DNA of 64,000 nt from Streptomyces sp. NRRL S-337 (GCF_000720175.1 NZ_JOIX01000017.1:1-64000), one strand, 5' to 3'. Shown: positions 33,692 through 43,274, counted from the stretch's first letter. Translations and numbers: made by a program. Notes: a model not told the origin generated them from the letters alone.

Positions 33692-35215
33692 TCAGGACAC
33701 CGACGGAAGCCCCGGCCCGTCGCAGCGCACGTCCGTCTCCGGCGCCCTCCCGTCAACGAGATACGCCGCCGCGGCGTCGTCCACGCAGGCGTTGCCGCGG
33801 CTGGCGAACACGCCGTGGGAGTAGTCGTCTTCGAGGGTCACCAGGCGGGAGTTGGGCAGCAGTCGCTGCAACTTGCGCGCTCCCTCGACGGGGGTGACGG
33901 GGTCGTGTGCCGAGGCCACCAGCAGGACCGGCGGCACATCGGGACTGCCGAGCGGGGTGCGGTGGGCGGGGCGGTGCTGCCAGTAGGCGCAGGTGGACGC
34001 TTCCATGCCGGTCAGCACCGGCTGGCGGTCGAGACTCCGGGTGTGGCGGATGTCCGCGACGATCCGCCGGGGCGAGGGCGCGGGGCCGTCGGCGCACTTG
34101 ACGAGGCGATTGGCCGCCTCGTAGTTGCGTGAGTCCGGGCCGTCGAAGGCACTCGCGGGCCGGAGGCCGTCGACGACACCCTCATCCAAGTACGCGCGGA
34201 GTCCGTCGGCGAGGCCAGCCCAGCGTTCCGTGCGGCCCAGCGCGCGGTACACGGCGCGGTCGAACTCCGCGGGGCCGAAGCCGTTCACCGCGTGGGCGGC
34301 GAGCCCTTGGCGCACACGCAGGTAGGCCCGACAGGCCTCCTTCGCGCCGCCGCCCAACCCAAAGCGGTCGTGGTGATCGGCAACCCAGGCGAAGAAGCGG
34401 TCTCGCTGCCGCAGCAACGCCCGGCTCTGGATGACGTCGAAGTCGTACCAGGCCCAGGGGCCGACCACGCTGTCGAGGACCATGCGCCCGGTGCGCTGCG
34501 GGAAGCGCGCCGCGTAGGCGGCGCCGAGATAGGTGCCGTAGGAGACACCGAGGAAGTTCGTCTTCCGCTCTCCGAGCGCGACGCGTATTGCGTCCATGTC
34601 CCGCGCGGTCTGTTCCGTGGAGAGGTACGGCAGCACGTGCTTCGCGCCCGCTGCGCAGTCGTCGGCCATGCCCCGGAGCGAGGCCAGGTACTTCCGTTCG
34701 GCAGCCGGGCCGACCGGTACGGGGTCCGCACCCGGAGCGGCGAAGAGGCCGCCCATGTCGCCGCAGTCGACGGGAGCGCTGTGACCGACACCGCGCGGGT
34801 CAAAGCCGATGACGTCGTACGAACGCCGGACGCTCGCCGGGAGTTTGGCCCGCTTCGTGACGGCGTACGGCAGTCCGGAGCCGCCCGGGCCACCCGGGTT
34901 GACCAGCAGGGCGCCGCGTCGCTCGGCCGGGGTGCCCGAGGCACGCACCCGGGAGACGGCCAGTTGGATGTGCTGCCCGTGGGGCCGGTCCCAGTCCAGC
35001 GGCACGCTCAACCGCGCGCACTCCACGCGCTCCGGCGCCGGCGGAGCGGGGACGGATTCGGGGCAGGCACCGAAGCGGAGCGCGGCCGGGAGTGCCGCGG
35101 CCTGGGCGGGTACGGCGGGGAGCGCGGTGATGACGAGAGTTGCCAGCGCGCACAGGTGGGCCGTGCGGCGTGCGGGAGGGATCACGGGTTGTCTCCAGCG
35201 GGATGCGTCGATCAT
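33692..35215 (-). CDS. Secreted alpha/beta-hydrolase, tripeptidyl aminopeptidase (TAP)-like
   Basis: A 507-residue secreted enzyme. A signal peptide (TAHLCALATLVITALPAVPA ending AQAAA) is followed by the fold: VNPGGPGGSG oxyanion loop, GFDPRGVGHS, nucleophile elbow GVSYGTYLG and, in the TAP-like C-terminal domain, SAHDPVTPVEGA (Asp) and DDYSHGVF (His). Such Streptomyces proteins cleave N-terminal tripeptides or hydrolyse small peptides outside the cell. The start at 35215 (MIDASRW) places the ATG immediately next to the Zur site. Zinc control and divergence from the metallophore operon suggest it frees peptides or processes the extracellular chelate. Confidence 0.85.
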   Translation of the reverse strand: MIDASRWRQPVIPPARRTAHLCALATLVITALPAVPAQAAALPAALRFGACPESVPAPPAPERVECARLSVPLDWDRPHGQHIQLAVSRVRASGTPAERRGALLVNPGGPGGSGLPYAVTKRAKLPASVRRSYDVIGFDPRGVGHSAPVDCGDMGGLFAAPGADPVPVGPAAERKYLASLRGMADDCAAGAKHVLPYLSTEQTARDMDAIRVALGERKTNFLGVSYGTYLGAAYAARFPQRTGRMVLDSVVGPWAWYDFDVIQSRALLRQRDRFFAWVADHHDRFGLGGGAKEACRAYLRVRQGLAAHAVNGFGPAEFDRAVYRALGRTERWAGLADGLRAYLDEGVVDGLRPASAFDGPDSRNYEAANRLVKCADGPAPSPRRIVADIRHTRSLDRQPVLTGMEASTCAYWQHRPAHRTPLGSPDVPPVLLVASAHDPVTPVEGARKLQRLLPNSRLVTLEDDYSHGVFASRGNACVDDAAAAYLVDGRAPETDVRCDGPGLPSVS

Positions 35216-35216
35216 A

Positions 35217-35237
35217 TGACAATGAAAATGATTATCG
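35217..35237. promoter_or_regulatory. Zur operator shared by the TAP-like hydrolase and the metallophore operon
   Basis: TGAAAATGATTATCG (35223-35237) overlaps TGACAATGAAAATGA (35217-35231) with a 6-base shift. It begins right at the hydrolase start codon and is 90 bases before the ATP-grasp start, so both directions are covered. Confidence 0.78.
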
Positions 35238-35327
35238 ATACCGTGTTCTCTCGGCAACACCGACCGCTCCTCAGGGGGCGCCGTCGGGCTGCCCCGCTAT
35301 CTGCACGTCAGCCCTGGAAGGGAAGTT

Positions 35328-36584
35328 GTGGCTCATCTACTGGTGGTCGAGAGCTGGGTCGGATCGATGAGCAGGTTGCTGCCGCGGGCGATCCGGGAGG
35401 GCGGGCACGAGTTCACCTTCCTCACCCGCGACCTGCACCACTACCTGCGCTCAGCCCCCGAAGGCACGGCGCACCCGCTCCTCGCCGCCCGCCACGTGAT
35501 CACCGCGGACACCAACGACACCGCGGCCCTGCTGCCCCTGGTGGAGCGGCTGCACGCGGTCCTCGGATTCGACGGCGTGCTCACGTCCTGCGACTACTAC
35601 CTGCCGACCGTGGGGCGGATCGCCGGGCACCTGGGCCTGCCGGGCCCGAGCCCAGAGGCCGTCGAGAACGCCTGCCGCAAGGACGCCACGCGCCGTGTCC
35701 TCGCCGACGCGGGAGTGCCTGGGCCGCGTTTCGCCGTCCACGAGGAGTGGGCCGACATCGCGTGCGCCGCGCGGGAGATCGGCTATCCGCTGGTCGTCAA
35801 ACCCATCGACCTGTGCGCGGGCATGTTCGTGCGGCGGGTGGACGACGAGGAGCAACTGGCCGCCGCCGTAAGCGCCCTGGCCGACTTCCCGGTCAACGCG
35901 CGCGGGCAGCGGCGGGCGCCCGTGGTGCTGCTGGAGGAGATGCTGGACGGCCCCGAGGTGAGCGTCGAGACGGTCTCGCACGCGGGCACGGTCCATGTGG
36001 TCGGCGTGACCGACAAGAGCATCGGCGGGGCGCCGGCGTTCATCGAGACCGGGCACATGTTCCCCGCGGCGCTGACGGCCGCAGACGCCGAGGCTGCCGA
36101 GCAGACCGCGCTGGCCGCGCTCAAGGCGCTCGGCCTGACCGACGGGGTCGTGGCACACACCGAAATCAAGCTGACCACCGACGGTCCGCGCGTGGTCGAG
36201 GTCAACCCACGCCCCGCCGGGAACCGGATCACCGAGCTCATCCGTCACGTGACGGGCATCAATCTGGCCGCGGCCTTCGTCGACGTCGCTCTGGGCCGCG
36301 CCCCCGACCTCCGGCGTGCCGAGACCGGCTTGCGCAGCGCCGCCGTCGGCTTCCTCGTGCCGCACACCGCGGGCACCCTCGAATCCCTGGAGGGCGGCCC
36401 TCTACGACACGCGCCGGACGTGCTGGAGCTCCAGCTCGCCGAGCCCGGTAAGCAGGTCAAGGCGGCGGGCAGCAACAACGAATACCTCGGGCACATCATG
36501 GCCGGCGACCCGGAGGGCACCGGCGCCCGCGACCGGGTCGAGGCCCTGCTCGCCGAAGTGCGGTCCGGGCTGGTGATCCGATGA
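35328..36584 (+). CDS. ATP-grasp amino-acid ligase, first gene of the putative zincophore operon
   Basis: A 418-residue ATP-grasp protein. GYPLVVKPIDLCAGMFVRRV holds the ATP-binding lysine and glycine-rich loop, VVLLEEMLDGPEVSVETVS the adenine-contact strand, and VVEVNPRPAGNRITELI the Mg-binding N-x-R signature. This subgroup joins carboxylates to amines (L-amino-acid ligases, BtrJ-like). It is preceded by GGAAGGGA and starts with GTG. It is the natural candidate for the bond-forming step in a peptide-like or opine-like chelator. Its stop overlaps the next ATG. Confidence 0.87.
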   Translation: MAHLLVVESWVGSMSRLLPRAIREGGHEFTFLTRDLHHYLRSAPEGTAHPLLAARHVITADTNDTAALLPLVERLHAVLGFDGVLTSCDYYLPTVGRIAGHLGLPGPSPEAVENACRKDATRRVLADAGVPGPRFAVHEEWADIACAAREIGYPLVVKPIDLCAGMFVRRVDDEEQLAAAVSALADFPVNARGQRRAPVVLLEEMLDGPEVSVETVSHAGTVHVVGVTDKSIGGAPAFIETGHMFPAALTAADAEAAEQTALAALKALGLTDGVVAHTEIKLTTDGPRVVEVNPRPAGNRITELIRHVTGINLAAAFVDVALGRAPDLRRAETGLRSAAVGFLVPHTAGTLESLEGGPLRHAPDVLELQLAEPGKQVKAAGSNNEYLGHIMAGDPEGTGARDRVEALLAEVRSGLVIR

Positions 36585-37429
36585 CCCCCGCCACCTCGGC
36601 GTCCGTCCGCGGGACGACGTACGACGAACTCATACGGAGCACCCTGGCCGGCGAGCTGGGCCCGGATCCCGCCGGTCAGCGGATCGCCGTGGCCTTCACC
36701 ACGCGGCAGGCCGTACGGCACGACGGGCGCGGCACCGGGTACCGCAACGAGGTGCTCAGCCTGCGGCTCGGCGGGGCCGTCGGCTCGTGCGCGGTCGAGC
36801 CCGGTGCACTGTCCGACGACGCGGTCGAGGAGTGTGTGGGCACCGATGTGGCACGGCTGCTCAAGCATCCGCTGCTGCCGGTGCGGGTCGCGGCACTCGA
36901 TGCCTATCTGATGCACGTCACCCCGCACACTCCGGACCATGGGGCCCTGCCCGTACGGTTGCCCTCCGGGACCTCGTTGGAGAAGTCCCGGGCGCGGGCG
37001 CGGGCAGTCGTCGAGCTGCTCGACCTCCCGACCGGAGCCACGGTGCTCGTTGTCGGTGTCGTCAACTCCCTTCTGGAAGCGCTGCGTTCCCGCGGACTCG
37101 GTTACGTTCCGTGCGACCTCAAGGGCGGGTCGACGGAGTGGGACGAGCCAGTCGTCACCGACGCCCTCGCCGCGGCCGGGCGCTGCGATGCGCTGCTGGT
37201 GTCCGGGATGACGCTGGGCAACGCAACCTTCGAGCCACTGCGAGAACACGCGCTGCGGCACGGCAAGCAGCTGGTGATGTTCGCCCAGACCGGCAGCGCG
37301 GTCCTGCCGCGCTTCCTCGGTCATGGCGTGAGCGCGGTGTGTGCGGAGCCGTACCCCTTCTTCTGGCTGGACGGCGGCCCCGGCACCGTCCACCGCTACC
37401 GCGCGGACCGTCCCGGAGGCATCCAGTGA
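36581..37429 (+). CDS. DUF4213/DUF364 protein (putative heavy-metal chelation domain)
   Basis: A 282-residue protein. The N-terminal half (to about residue 110) fits the enolase-like DUF4213, and the C-terminal half with VLVVGVVNSLLEALRSRGLG and LLVSGMTLGNATFEPL fits the Rossmann-like DUF364, described as a putative heavy-metal chelation domain. The G-x-T-x-x-N motif (GMTLGNATF) is the family landmark. The family's biochemistry is unknown. In this operon it could handle the metal-ligand complex inside the cell or act in chelator synthesis. It overlaps both neighbours (ATGA and GTGA). Confidence 0.75.
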   Translation: MTPATSASVRGTTYDELIRSTLAGELGPDPAGQRIAVAFTTRQAVRHDGRGTGYRNEVLSLRLGGAVGSCAVEPGALSDDAVEECVGTDVARLLKHPLLPVRVAALDAYLMHVTPHTPDHGALPVRLPSGTSLEKSRARARAVVELLDLPTGATVLVVGVVNSLLEALRSRGLGYVPCDLKGGSTEWDEPVVTDALAAAGRCDALLVSGMTLGNATFEPLREHALRHGKQLVMFAQTGSAVLPRFLGHGVSAVCAEPYPFFWLDGGPGTVHRYRADRPGGIQ

Positions 37430-38520
37430 CCGTGACCTCCGTCGGGCCGGTCGTCGCCCGCCCGGAGCTGCTCACCCTGCTCGGCCGCACGCCCTTGGTA
37501 CGCATCACCACCGAGCTGGCGGGCCCGCACCCCGGTTTCTGGGCCAAGCTCGAAGGGCTCGGCGCGGGCGGCATGAAGGCGCGGGCCGCGGTGTCGATGC
37601 TGCTGGCCGCCCGTGAGCGCGGTGAACTACGTCCCGGAGCACCGGTGGTGGAGTCCACCTCGGGCACGCTCGGCATCGGGCTGGCCTTCGCCGGCCAGGC
37701 CCTCGGCCATCCCGTCGTACTGGTCGGCGACAGCGAACTGGAAGCCTCCATGCGGCAGTTGCTGCGCTCCCACGGGGTGCGCCTTGAGCTTGTGGAGCGG
37801 CCCGCCCCGGAAGGGGGCTGGCAGGCCGCCCGACTTGACCGGCTGCGCGAGCTGCTCGCAGTGCTGCCCGACGCCTACTGGCCCGACCAGTACAACAACC
37901 CCGACAACAGCACCGGTTACGCCTCACTAGCCGCCGAGCTCGCCGTGCAACTGGACCATCTGGACGTCCTGGTGTGCAGCGTCGGCACCGGCGGGCACAG
38001 CGGCGGGATCATCGGCCCACTGCGCCGCTACTGGCCCACCCTGCGGCTGATCGGCGTCGACGCCACAGGGTCGACGATCTTCGGACAGCCGGCCCGCCCC
38101 AGGCTGATGCGCGGACTGGGCAGCAGCATCCACCCGCGCAATGTCGCCTACGACGCCTTCGACGAGGTCCACTGGGTCGGCCCCGCCGAGGCGGTGGACA
38201 GCTGCCGGCGCCTGGCCCGCGGCAGCTTCGTCAGCGGCGGCTGGAGCACGGGGGCGGTGGCGCGCGTCGCGGCGTGGGCCTCCCGCGTCCATCCGGGCGC
38301 GGTCGTCGCGACCGTCTTCCCCGACGGGCCGCACCGCTACCTCGGCACGGTCTACGACGACGACTTCGCCGCCGCGCACGGCCTCGACCCCTCCGCCGCG
38401 GCCGTCCGGCCCGTCGAGATCCCCCACCCTCGTGCGGCCGAAGCCACCGGCTGGGCGCGGTGCACCCGCATCGCCGACCCGCTCCAGGCGGCCACTCCCC
38501 TTTCGGAAAGGAACCCATGA
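37426..38520 (+). CDS. PLP-dependent cysteine synthase-family enzyme
   Basis: A 364-residue fold II PLP enzyme: LLGRTPLVRI, the Schiff-base lysine in GAGGMKARAAV (Lys51), substrate loop ESTSGTLGIG, the mid-region QYNNPDNSTGY and phosphate loop SVGTGGHSGG. GGMK for the normal GSVK and TSGT for TSGNT set it apart from housekeeping CysK. It probably performs a beta-replacement that makes a non-protein amino acid (2,3-diaminopropionate or a similar beta-amino-alanine) for the ATP-grasp enzyme. GTG start overlaps the previous stop. Confidence 0.85.
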   Translation: MTVTSVGPVVARPELLTLLGRTPLVRITTELAGPHPGFWAKLEGLGAGGMKARAAVSMLLAARERGELRPGAPVVESTSGTLGIGLAFAGQALGHPVVLVGDSELEASMRQLLRSHGVRLELVERPAPEGGWQAARLDRLRELLAVLPDAYWPDQYNNPDNSTGYASLAAELAVQLDHLDVLVCSVGTGGHSGGIIGPLRRYWPTLRLIGVDATGSTIFGQPARPRLMRGLGSSIHPRNVAYDAFDEVHWVGPAEAVDSCRRLARGSFVSGGWSTGAVARVAAWASRVHPGAVVATVFPDGPHRYLGTVYDDDFAAAHGLDPSAAAVRPVEIPHPRAAEATGWARCTRIADPLQAATPLSERNP

Positions 38521-39578
38521 AGGCCAGCGTGCGCACCGTACGCCTCGAACTCGCCGAGCCGCTGCGCATCTCCCGCTCCACCATGTCCGCCCGTGAGGCC
38601 GTGTGGCTGACCGTCGAACACGACGGCCTGCGCGGCCACGGCGAGGCCGTGACGAGCGTCTACTACGGGCTCGACGCGCAGACGCTCCAAGGACTCTTCG
38701 CCTCCGTGGGGACGAGCCTCGGCCGTTTCCCCGACCCCGAGAGCGCCCTGGAGGCCGTGCGGGCAGGCGAGTTGGCTGCCGGGGACACTCCCCCGGCCGT
38801 GACCGCCGCCGTGGACGCCGCGCTGCTCGACCTGGTCGGCAAGCGGGCAGGACGTCCCGTGCACCGGCTCCTGGGTGCGGAGCGGGCTCCGGCGGCCGCT
38901 ACGGCCCGGACCATCGGCATCACCTCGCCCGTACGCGCCGCCGCTGAGGCCCGCTGCCTCGCCGCGAGCGGCTTCGAGGTGATCAAGGTCAAGGCGGGTA
39001 CGCCGGATGCCGAGGACGACGTGGAGCGCGTCCGCGTCATCCGCGACGCGGCGCCCAGGGTGCGGCTGCTGCTCGATCCGAACGGTGCCTGGAGCACGGC
39101 CCAGGCCACGGCCCTGCTGCCCCGATTCGCCGACCTGGGCGTGGAAGCCGTGGAACAGCCCCTGGCTCCGGGTGACCCCGACGCACTGGGTTCGCTCGCC
39201 GAGAAGTCGCCCCTGCAGATCATCGCCGACGAGGACGCCATCGATTTCGAGGACGCCCGGCGACTGGCCGGTCGGGTTCAGGGCATCAACGTCAAGCTCG
39301 CCAAGTGCGGCGGCGTGCACGCGGCCCTGCGCATCGCCGAGTTGCTCGACGGCAGCGGCACCGAGCTGATGCTCGGCTGCCTGACCGCCAGCAGCCTCGG
39401 CCTGGCGCCCGCCGTGCACCTCGCCAACCGCGCCCGCTGGGCCGACCTCGACGGGCATCTGCTGCTCGCGCACGACCCCTGGACCGGCATCGGGGGCGAA
39501 GACGGTTTCGTACGCGCCGGTGCCCTGCCCGGACTGGGCGTGGAACTGCGGGAGGTGGGCCGTGAAGACGTGGCATGA
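38517..39578 (+). CDS. Enolase-superfamily enzyme, dipeptide epimerase-like
   Basis: A 353-residue muconate-lactonising-subgroup protein with paired catalytic lysines in VIKVKAG (Lys159) and VKLAKCGG (Lys263), and metal ligands Asp187 (LLLDPNG), Glu213 (AVEQP) and Asp238 (IADED). This set fits dipeptide epimerases and related racemases. A metal (Mg) is needed. With an ATP-grasp ligase upstream, epimerising one residue of a small peptide is a reasonable role and would give an unusual stereochemistry. It overlaps its upstream neighbour by ATGA and the MFS gene by 17 bases. Confidence 0.86.
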   Translation: MKASVRTVRLELAEPLRISRSTMSAREAVWLTVEHDGLRGHGEAVTSVYYGLDAQTLQGLFASVGTSLGRFPDPESALEAVRAGELAAGDTPPAVTAAVDAALLDLVGKRAGRPVHRLLGAERAPAAATARTIGITSPVRAAAEARCLAASGFEVIKVKAGTPDAEDDVERVRVIRDAAPRVRLLLDPNGAWSTAQATALLPRFADLGVEAVEQPLAPGDPDALGSLAEKSPLQIIADEDAIDFEDARRLAGRVQGINVKLAKCGGVHAALRIAELLDGSGTELMLGCLTASSLGLAPAVHLANRARWADLDGHLLLAHDPWTGIGGEDGFVRAGALPGLGVELREVGREDVA

Positions 39579-40806
39579 GATGCGCCGCTTCCCGCTCGCG
39601 GTCCAGCTCCTGCTGGTCAACCAGCTCGGCGTCAACACCGGCTTCTACCTCCTCATCCCCTATCTCGCCACTCACCTCGGCGAGAACCTGGGCCTGTCGG
39701 CGGCCGTCGTCGGTGTCGTCCTCGGCGTGCGCAACCTCAGCCAGCAGGGCCTGTTCCTCATCGGCGGCTCCGCCTCCGACCGGCTCGGCGCGCGAGGCGT
39801 GATCATCGCCGGCTGTGCGCTGCGTGCCGTCGGGTTCGCGCTGTTCGCACTCGGCGACAGACTGCCCCTGCTCCTCGCCGCTTCCGTCCTCAGCGGCCTC
39901 GCCGGAGCACTGTTCAACCCCGCCGTGCGCGCCTACATCGCCCAGGAGGCCGACGACCGCAAGGCAGAGGCGTTCGCCCTGTTCAACATGTTCGCCACGA
40001 CCGGTGCGCTGATCGGCCCGCTGCTCGGCAGTGCGCTGCTCCTGGTGGACTTCCGTACGTCCGCGCTGACCGCGGCCGGGATCTTCGCAGCCCTCACGAT
40101 CGCCCAGGCCCTGGTCCTGCCCGCCCGACAGGTCACACCGAGCAAGAGCACCGTGCTCGCGGACTGGCGAGAAGTCCTCGGCAGCCGCGCCTTCCTGGCC
40201 TTCGCGCTCGCCATGGTCGGCATGTTCACCCTGCAGAACCAGCTGTACCTGCTGCTGCCCGACGGGGCGCGACGGGCCACCGGCTGGGACGGCGCGGCGG
40301 GCCTCGTCTTCCTCGTCGGCACCGTGTCCAACCTCGCGCTCCAACTGCGCATCACGCGGGCGCTCAGCTCCCGTGGCAGCAGGGCGCGTTGGATCACGGT
40401 GGGCCTCGTCGTGATGGGGTTGGCGTTCCTCCCGCCGGCTCTGGTGGCCGACGCCGGCTCGCCCGGATGGCTCGACGCAGTGCCCGTCCTGCTCGGCGCC
40501 CTCCTGCTCTACCTCGGCGTGATGGTCGCCCAGCCCTTCGTACTGGAGCTCATCCCAGGGTTCGGCCGGCCCGAGCTGACCGGCACGTACTTCGGGATCT
40601 TCTATGTCGTCTCGGGCATCGCCGCCGCCGTCGGCAACACGGTCGTGGGCTGGGCCATGGACACCGGAGCGCGGGGCGGTGCGGGCTGGCTGCCCTGGGC
40701 GTGCTGCGCGCTGTTCGGGCTCGCCTCCGCCCTGGGCGTGGCCTGGCTGCGGCGGCTCGGCTCGCTGCCAACGCCCCAGAAACCCGCGGTACCGGCAACG
40801 GCTTGA
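39562..40806 (+). CDS. MFS transporter, probable exporter of the operon's product
   Basis: A 414-residue major facilitator with 12 predicted helices. NQLGVNTGFYLLIPYL at helix 1 and 'GGSASDRLGARGVI' (the loop 2-3 G-x-x-x-D-R-x-G motif) are typical of the drug/siderophore exporter type. GTG start (VKTWHEM) with a GGAGGTG site inside the epimerase gene was chosen because the longer frame lacks one. Its place between the synthetic genes and the importer suggests it releases the finished chelator. Confidence 0.87.
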   Translation: MKTWHEMRRFPLAVQLLLVNQLGVNTGFYLLIPYLATHLGENLGLSAAVVGVVLGVRNLSQQGLFLIGGSASDRLGARGVIIAGCALRAVGFALFALGDRLPLLLAASVLSGLAGALFNPAVRAYIAQEADDRKAEAFALFNMFATTGALIGPLLGSALLLVDFRTSALTAAGIFAALTIAQALVLPARQVTPSKSTVLADWREVLGSRAFLAFALAMVGMFTLQNQLYLLLPDGARRATGWDGAAGLVFLVGTVSNLALQLRITRALSSRGSRARWITVGLVVMGLAFLPPALVADAGSPGWLDAVPVLLGALLLYLGVMVAQPFVLELIPGFGRPELTGTYFGIFYVVSGIAAAVGNTVVGWAMDTGARGGAGWLPWACCALFGLASALGVAWLRRLGSLPTPQKPAVPATA

Positions 40807-40819
40807 GGAAGGAACCGAC

Positions 40820-41632
40820 ATGCCCTCCACGACGACCACGGCGGCCGCCCACAACCTGCTCACCGACCACCCCGAGCTGTACGAGACCCGCTTCCCCGAC
40901 CCCGAACGACTCGCCGGACGCTGGACGGAGGACTGCCTGCGACGGCACGGCGCCGGTCCGCGCGTACTGGACATGGGCTGCGGCACCGGCCGCGACGCCG
41001 CCCATCTGCACGACGCCGGCCGCAAGGTGACCGCGGCCGATCTGTCGGAGGCGATGCTCACCTACGCCCGCACGCACCACGCCGGGCCGGACTACGTCCG
41101 CGCCGACCTGCACCGATTCGATCTGGGCCGGGACGACTTCGACGCCGTGATCTGCCTGGACAGCTCCCTGCTGTACTGCCACACCAACGACCAGCTGGAC
41201 AGCTTCCTGTCCTCCTGCCGCCGCGCTCTGGTCCCCGGCGGCCTGCTGGTCGCGGAGATGCGCAACGGCGCGTACTTCCTGGGCCGCACCGACCTCCTCG
41301 ATGCACCCACCGTCAACCGCTTCACCTGGCAGGGCACCGCGTACCGCTCAACGACCACGCTCACCGTGGACCGTACGGCCCAGCTCCTGCGCCGTACGCG
41401 CGTATGGACCGCCGACGGCGGGCCGGAGGCCGTCGAGCAGCGCTCCGCCTGGCGACTGCTGTTCCCCCAGGAACTGCGGCACGTCCTCGCCACGCACGGG
41501 TTCGAGGTCCTCGAACTGCACGACGGCCCCGGCCCGCGCACCGAACCCGCCTGGAGCGAGGGCCGGCTGCCGGGCGAGACGACCGACGCCGACCGCCTGC
41601 ATCTCGTCGCGCGAATCGCCACCCGCTGCTGA
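40820..41632 (+). CDS. Class I SAM-dependent methyltransferase
   Basis: A 270-residue methyltransferase: VLDMGCGTGRDAAHLHDAGR is motif I, KVTAADLSEAML strand 2, DAVICLDSSLLY motif IV and LVPGGLLVAEM motif V. The C-terminal part ('LFPQELRHVLATHGFEVLEL') is usual for the group. It would tailor the chelator, for instance by N-methylation. A GAGGAAGGAA ribosome site precedes the ATG, 14 bases after the MFS gene. Confidence 0.86.
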   Translation: MPSTTTTAAAHNLLTDHPELYETRFPDPERLAGRWTEDCLRRHGAGPRVLDMGCGTGRDAAHLHDAGRKVTAADLSEAMLTYARTHHAGPDYVRADLHRFDLGRDDFDAVICLDSSLLYCHTNDQLDSFLSSCRRALVPGGLLVAEMRNGAYFLGRTDLLDAPTVNRFTWQGTAYRSTTTLTVDRTAQLLRRTRVWTADGGPEAVEQRSAWRLLFPQELRHVLATHGFEVLELHDGPGPRTEPAWSEGRLPGETTDADRLHLVARIATRC

Positions 41633-41702
41633 CCCCTCGTCGCGACTCGCCACCTCCGGCTGACACCTCATCCCCACCACACCACACCACAAGGACACCT
41701 TC

Positions 41703-43274
41703 ATGCCCGATGAACGCTTCCCCGGCCTGCGCCGCCGCGGATTCCTCACCGCCACCGGAGCGGCCACACTGGGTGCACTGGCCCTGACCGGCTGCGGCGG
41801 CTCCGGGAACAAGGGCCAGGACGACAAGGGCGGCACGCCCAAGCGGGGCGGGCGGCTGCGCGCCGCCTTCGCGGGCGGTGGCGCCGGCGAGACCCTCGAC
41901 CCGCACCTGTCCAACCTGTTCGTCGACGTCGCCCGCGCCAAGGCGCTCTTCGACAAGCTCGCCGACTACGGCGCCGACCTGTCCGCCCGGCCCCGCCTCG
42001 CCGCGAAGTGGGAGTCGAACAAGACCCTGGACCGCTGGCGGGTCACCCTGCGCGAGGCCACCTTCCACGACGGCAAGCCGGTCACGGCCCAGGACGTCCT
42101 CTACAGCTACCGGCGCATCGCCGACCCGAAGAAGGCGTTCCGCGCCAAGGCATCCCTGGAACCCATCGACCTCGACGCCAGCCGTGCCACCGGCCGGCGC
42201 AGCATCGAGTTCGTACTCAAGCGGCCAACTGCCGAATTCCCCAACGTCCTGGCCGCCTTCGGGGCGTACATCGTGCCCGAGCACGCCTCCGACTTCGACA
42301 AGAAGCCGATCGGCTCCGGCCCCTTCCGGTTCGTTTCCTTCGCGCCCGGCCGCTCGGCCGTCTTCCGCCGCTACGACGACTACTGGGACGGCGCACCCCA
42401 CCTCGACGAGCTCGAATTCGTCGTCGCCAACGAGGAGTCCGCCCGTGTCAACGCCCTTCTCGGCGGCCAGGTCGAGTACGCGCACGAGCTGAACCCCACC
42501 ACCGCCCGTGCCCACGAGGGCAAGGGGCAGATCGAGATCGTCCGGCTCCGCAACAGCGCCATGCAGGCGTTCTGCATGAAGACCGACCGGCCGCCCTTCG
42601 ACGACAAGCGCGTGCGCCAGGCATTCTTCCTCATCACCGACCGCAAGGAACTCGTCGACGGCGCCCTGTCCGGCGCCGGGGAGATCGGCAACGACCTGTT
42701 CGGCAAGGGCTACGAGTACTACGCCGACAGCCTCCCGCAGCGCCACCAGGACCTCGACAAGGCTCGTGCCCTGCTCAAGCAGGCCGGCGCCGAGAAGCTG
42801 AAGGTCACCCTGGACACCTCGGCCGTCGCCGCCGGGTTCACCGAGGCGGCCGGCATCTTCCGCGACCAGGCAGCGAAGGCGGGCGTCACCCTCGACGTGA
42901 AGATGGGCAGCAAGGACTCGTACTGGAGCGACACCCTCGACAACGGCACCCTGTGCTGCTATCGCTCCGGCGCCATGCCCATCGACGCCCACATCTCCCA
43001 GCGCCTCCTCACCGACTCCGCCACCAACGCCACCAAGTGGAAGCACAAGGACTTCGACGCGCTCTACCAGCAGGCACAGTCCACCCGTGACAAGACCGAA
43101 CGGGCGGCCGTGTACGCACGCATGCAGCACCGTCTGTACGCCGAAGGCGGCTTCCTCATCTGGGGCTTCGCGGACTGGATCCTCGGAACGGCCCGCAAAG
43201 TCAGGGGGGTTGAGGCCAAGGCTCCTGCCAACTCCCTGGACTGGGCCCGCTTCGACAAGGTGTGGCTGGCGTGA
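41703..43274 (+). CDS. ABC importer substrate-binding lipoprotein (Opp/Dpp/Nik cluster C)
   Basis: A 523-residue binding protein. MPDERFPGLRRRGFLTATG gives a twin-arginine motif, and the lipobox ALTGC follows, so it is probably a Tat-exported lipoprotein. The family's landmarks 'WRVTLREATFHDGKPVTAQD' and 'GSGPFRFVSF' are present. Proteins of this cluster bind peptides, nickel-metallophore complexes or opine-metal chelates. With the two permeases and ATPase below, it would retrieve the metal-loaded product. It begins 70 bases after the methyltransferase. Confidence 0.9.
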   Translation: MPDERFPGLRRRGFLTATGAATLGALALTGCGGSGNKGQDDKGGTPKRGGRLRAAFAGGGAGETLDPHLSNLFVDVARAKALFDKLADYGADLSARPRLAAKWESNKTLDRWRVTLREATFHDGKPVTAQDVLYSYRRIADPKKAFRAKASLEPIDLDASRATGRRSIEFVLKRPTAEFPNVLAAFGAYIVPEHASDFDKKPIGSGPFRFVSFAPGRSAVFRRYDDYWDGAPHLDELEFVVANEESARVNALLGGQVEYAHELNPTTARAHEGKGQIEIVRLRNSAMQAFCMKTDRPPFDDKRVRQAFFLITDRKELVDGALSGAGEIGNDLFGKGYEYYADSLPQRHQDLDKARALLKQAGAEKLKVTLDTSAVAAGFTEAAGIFRDQAAKAGVTLDVKMGSKDSYWSDTLDNGTLCCYRSGAMPIDAHISQRLLTDSATNATKWKHKDFDALYQQAQSTRDKTERAAVYARMQHRLYAEGGFLIWGFADWILGTARKVRGVEAKAPANSLDWARFDKVWLA

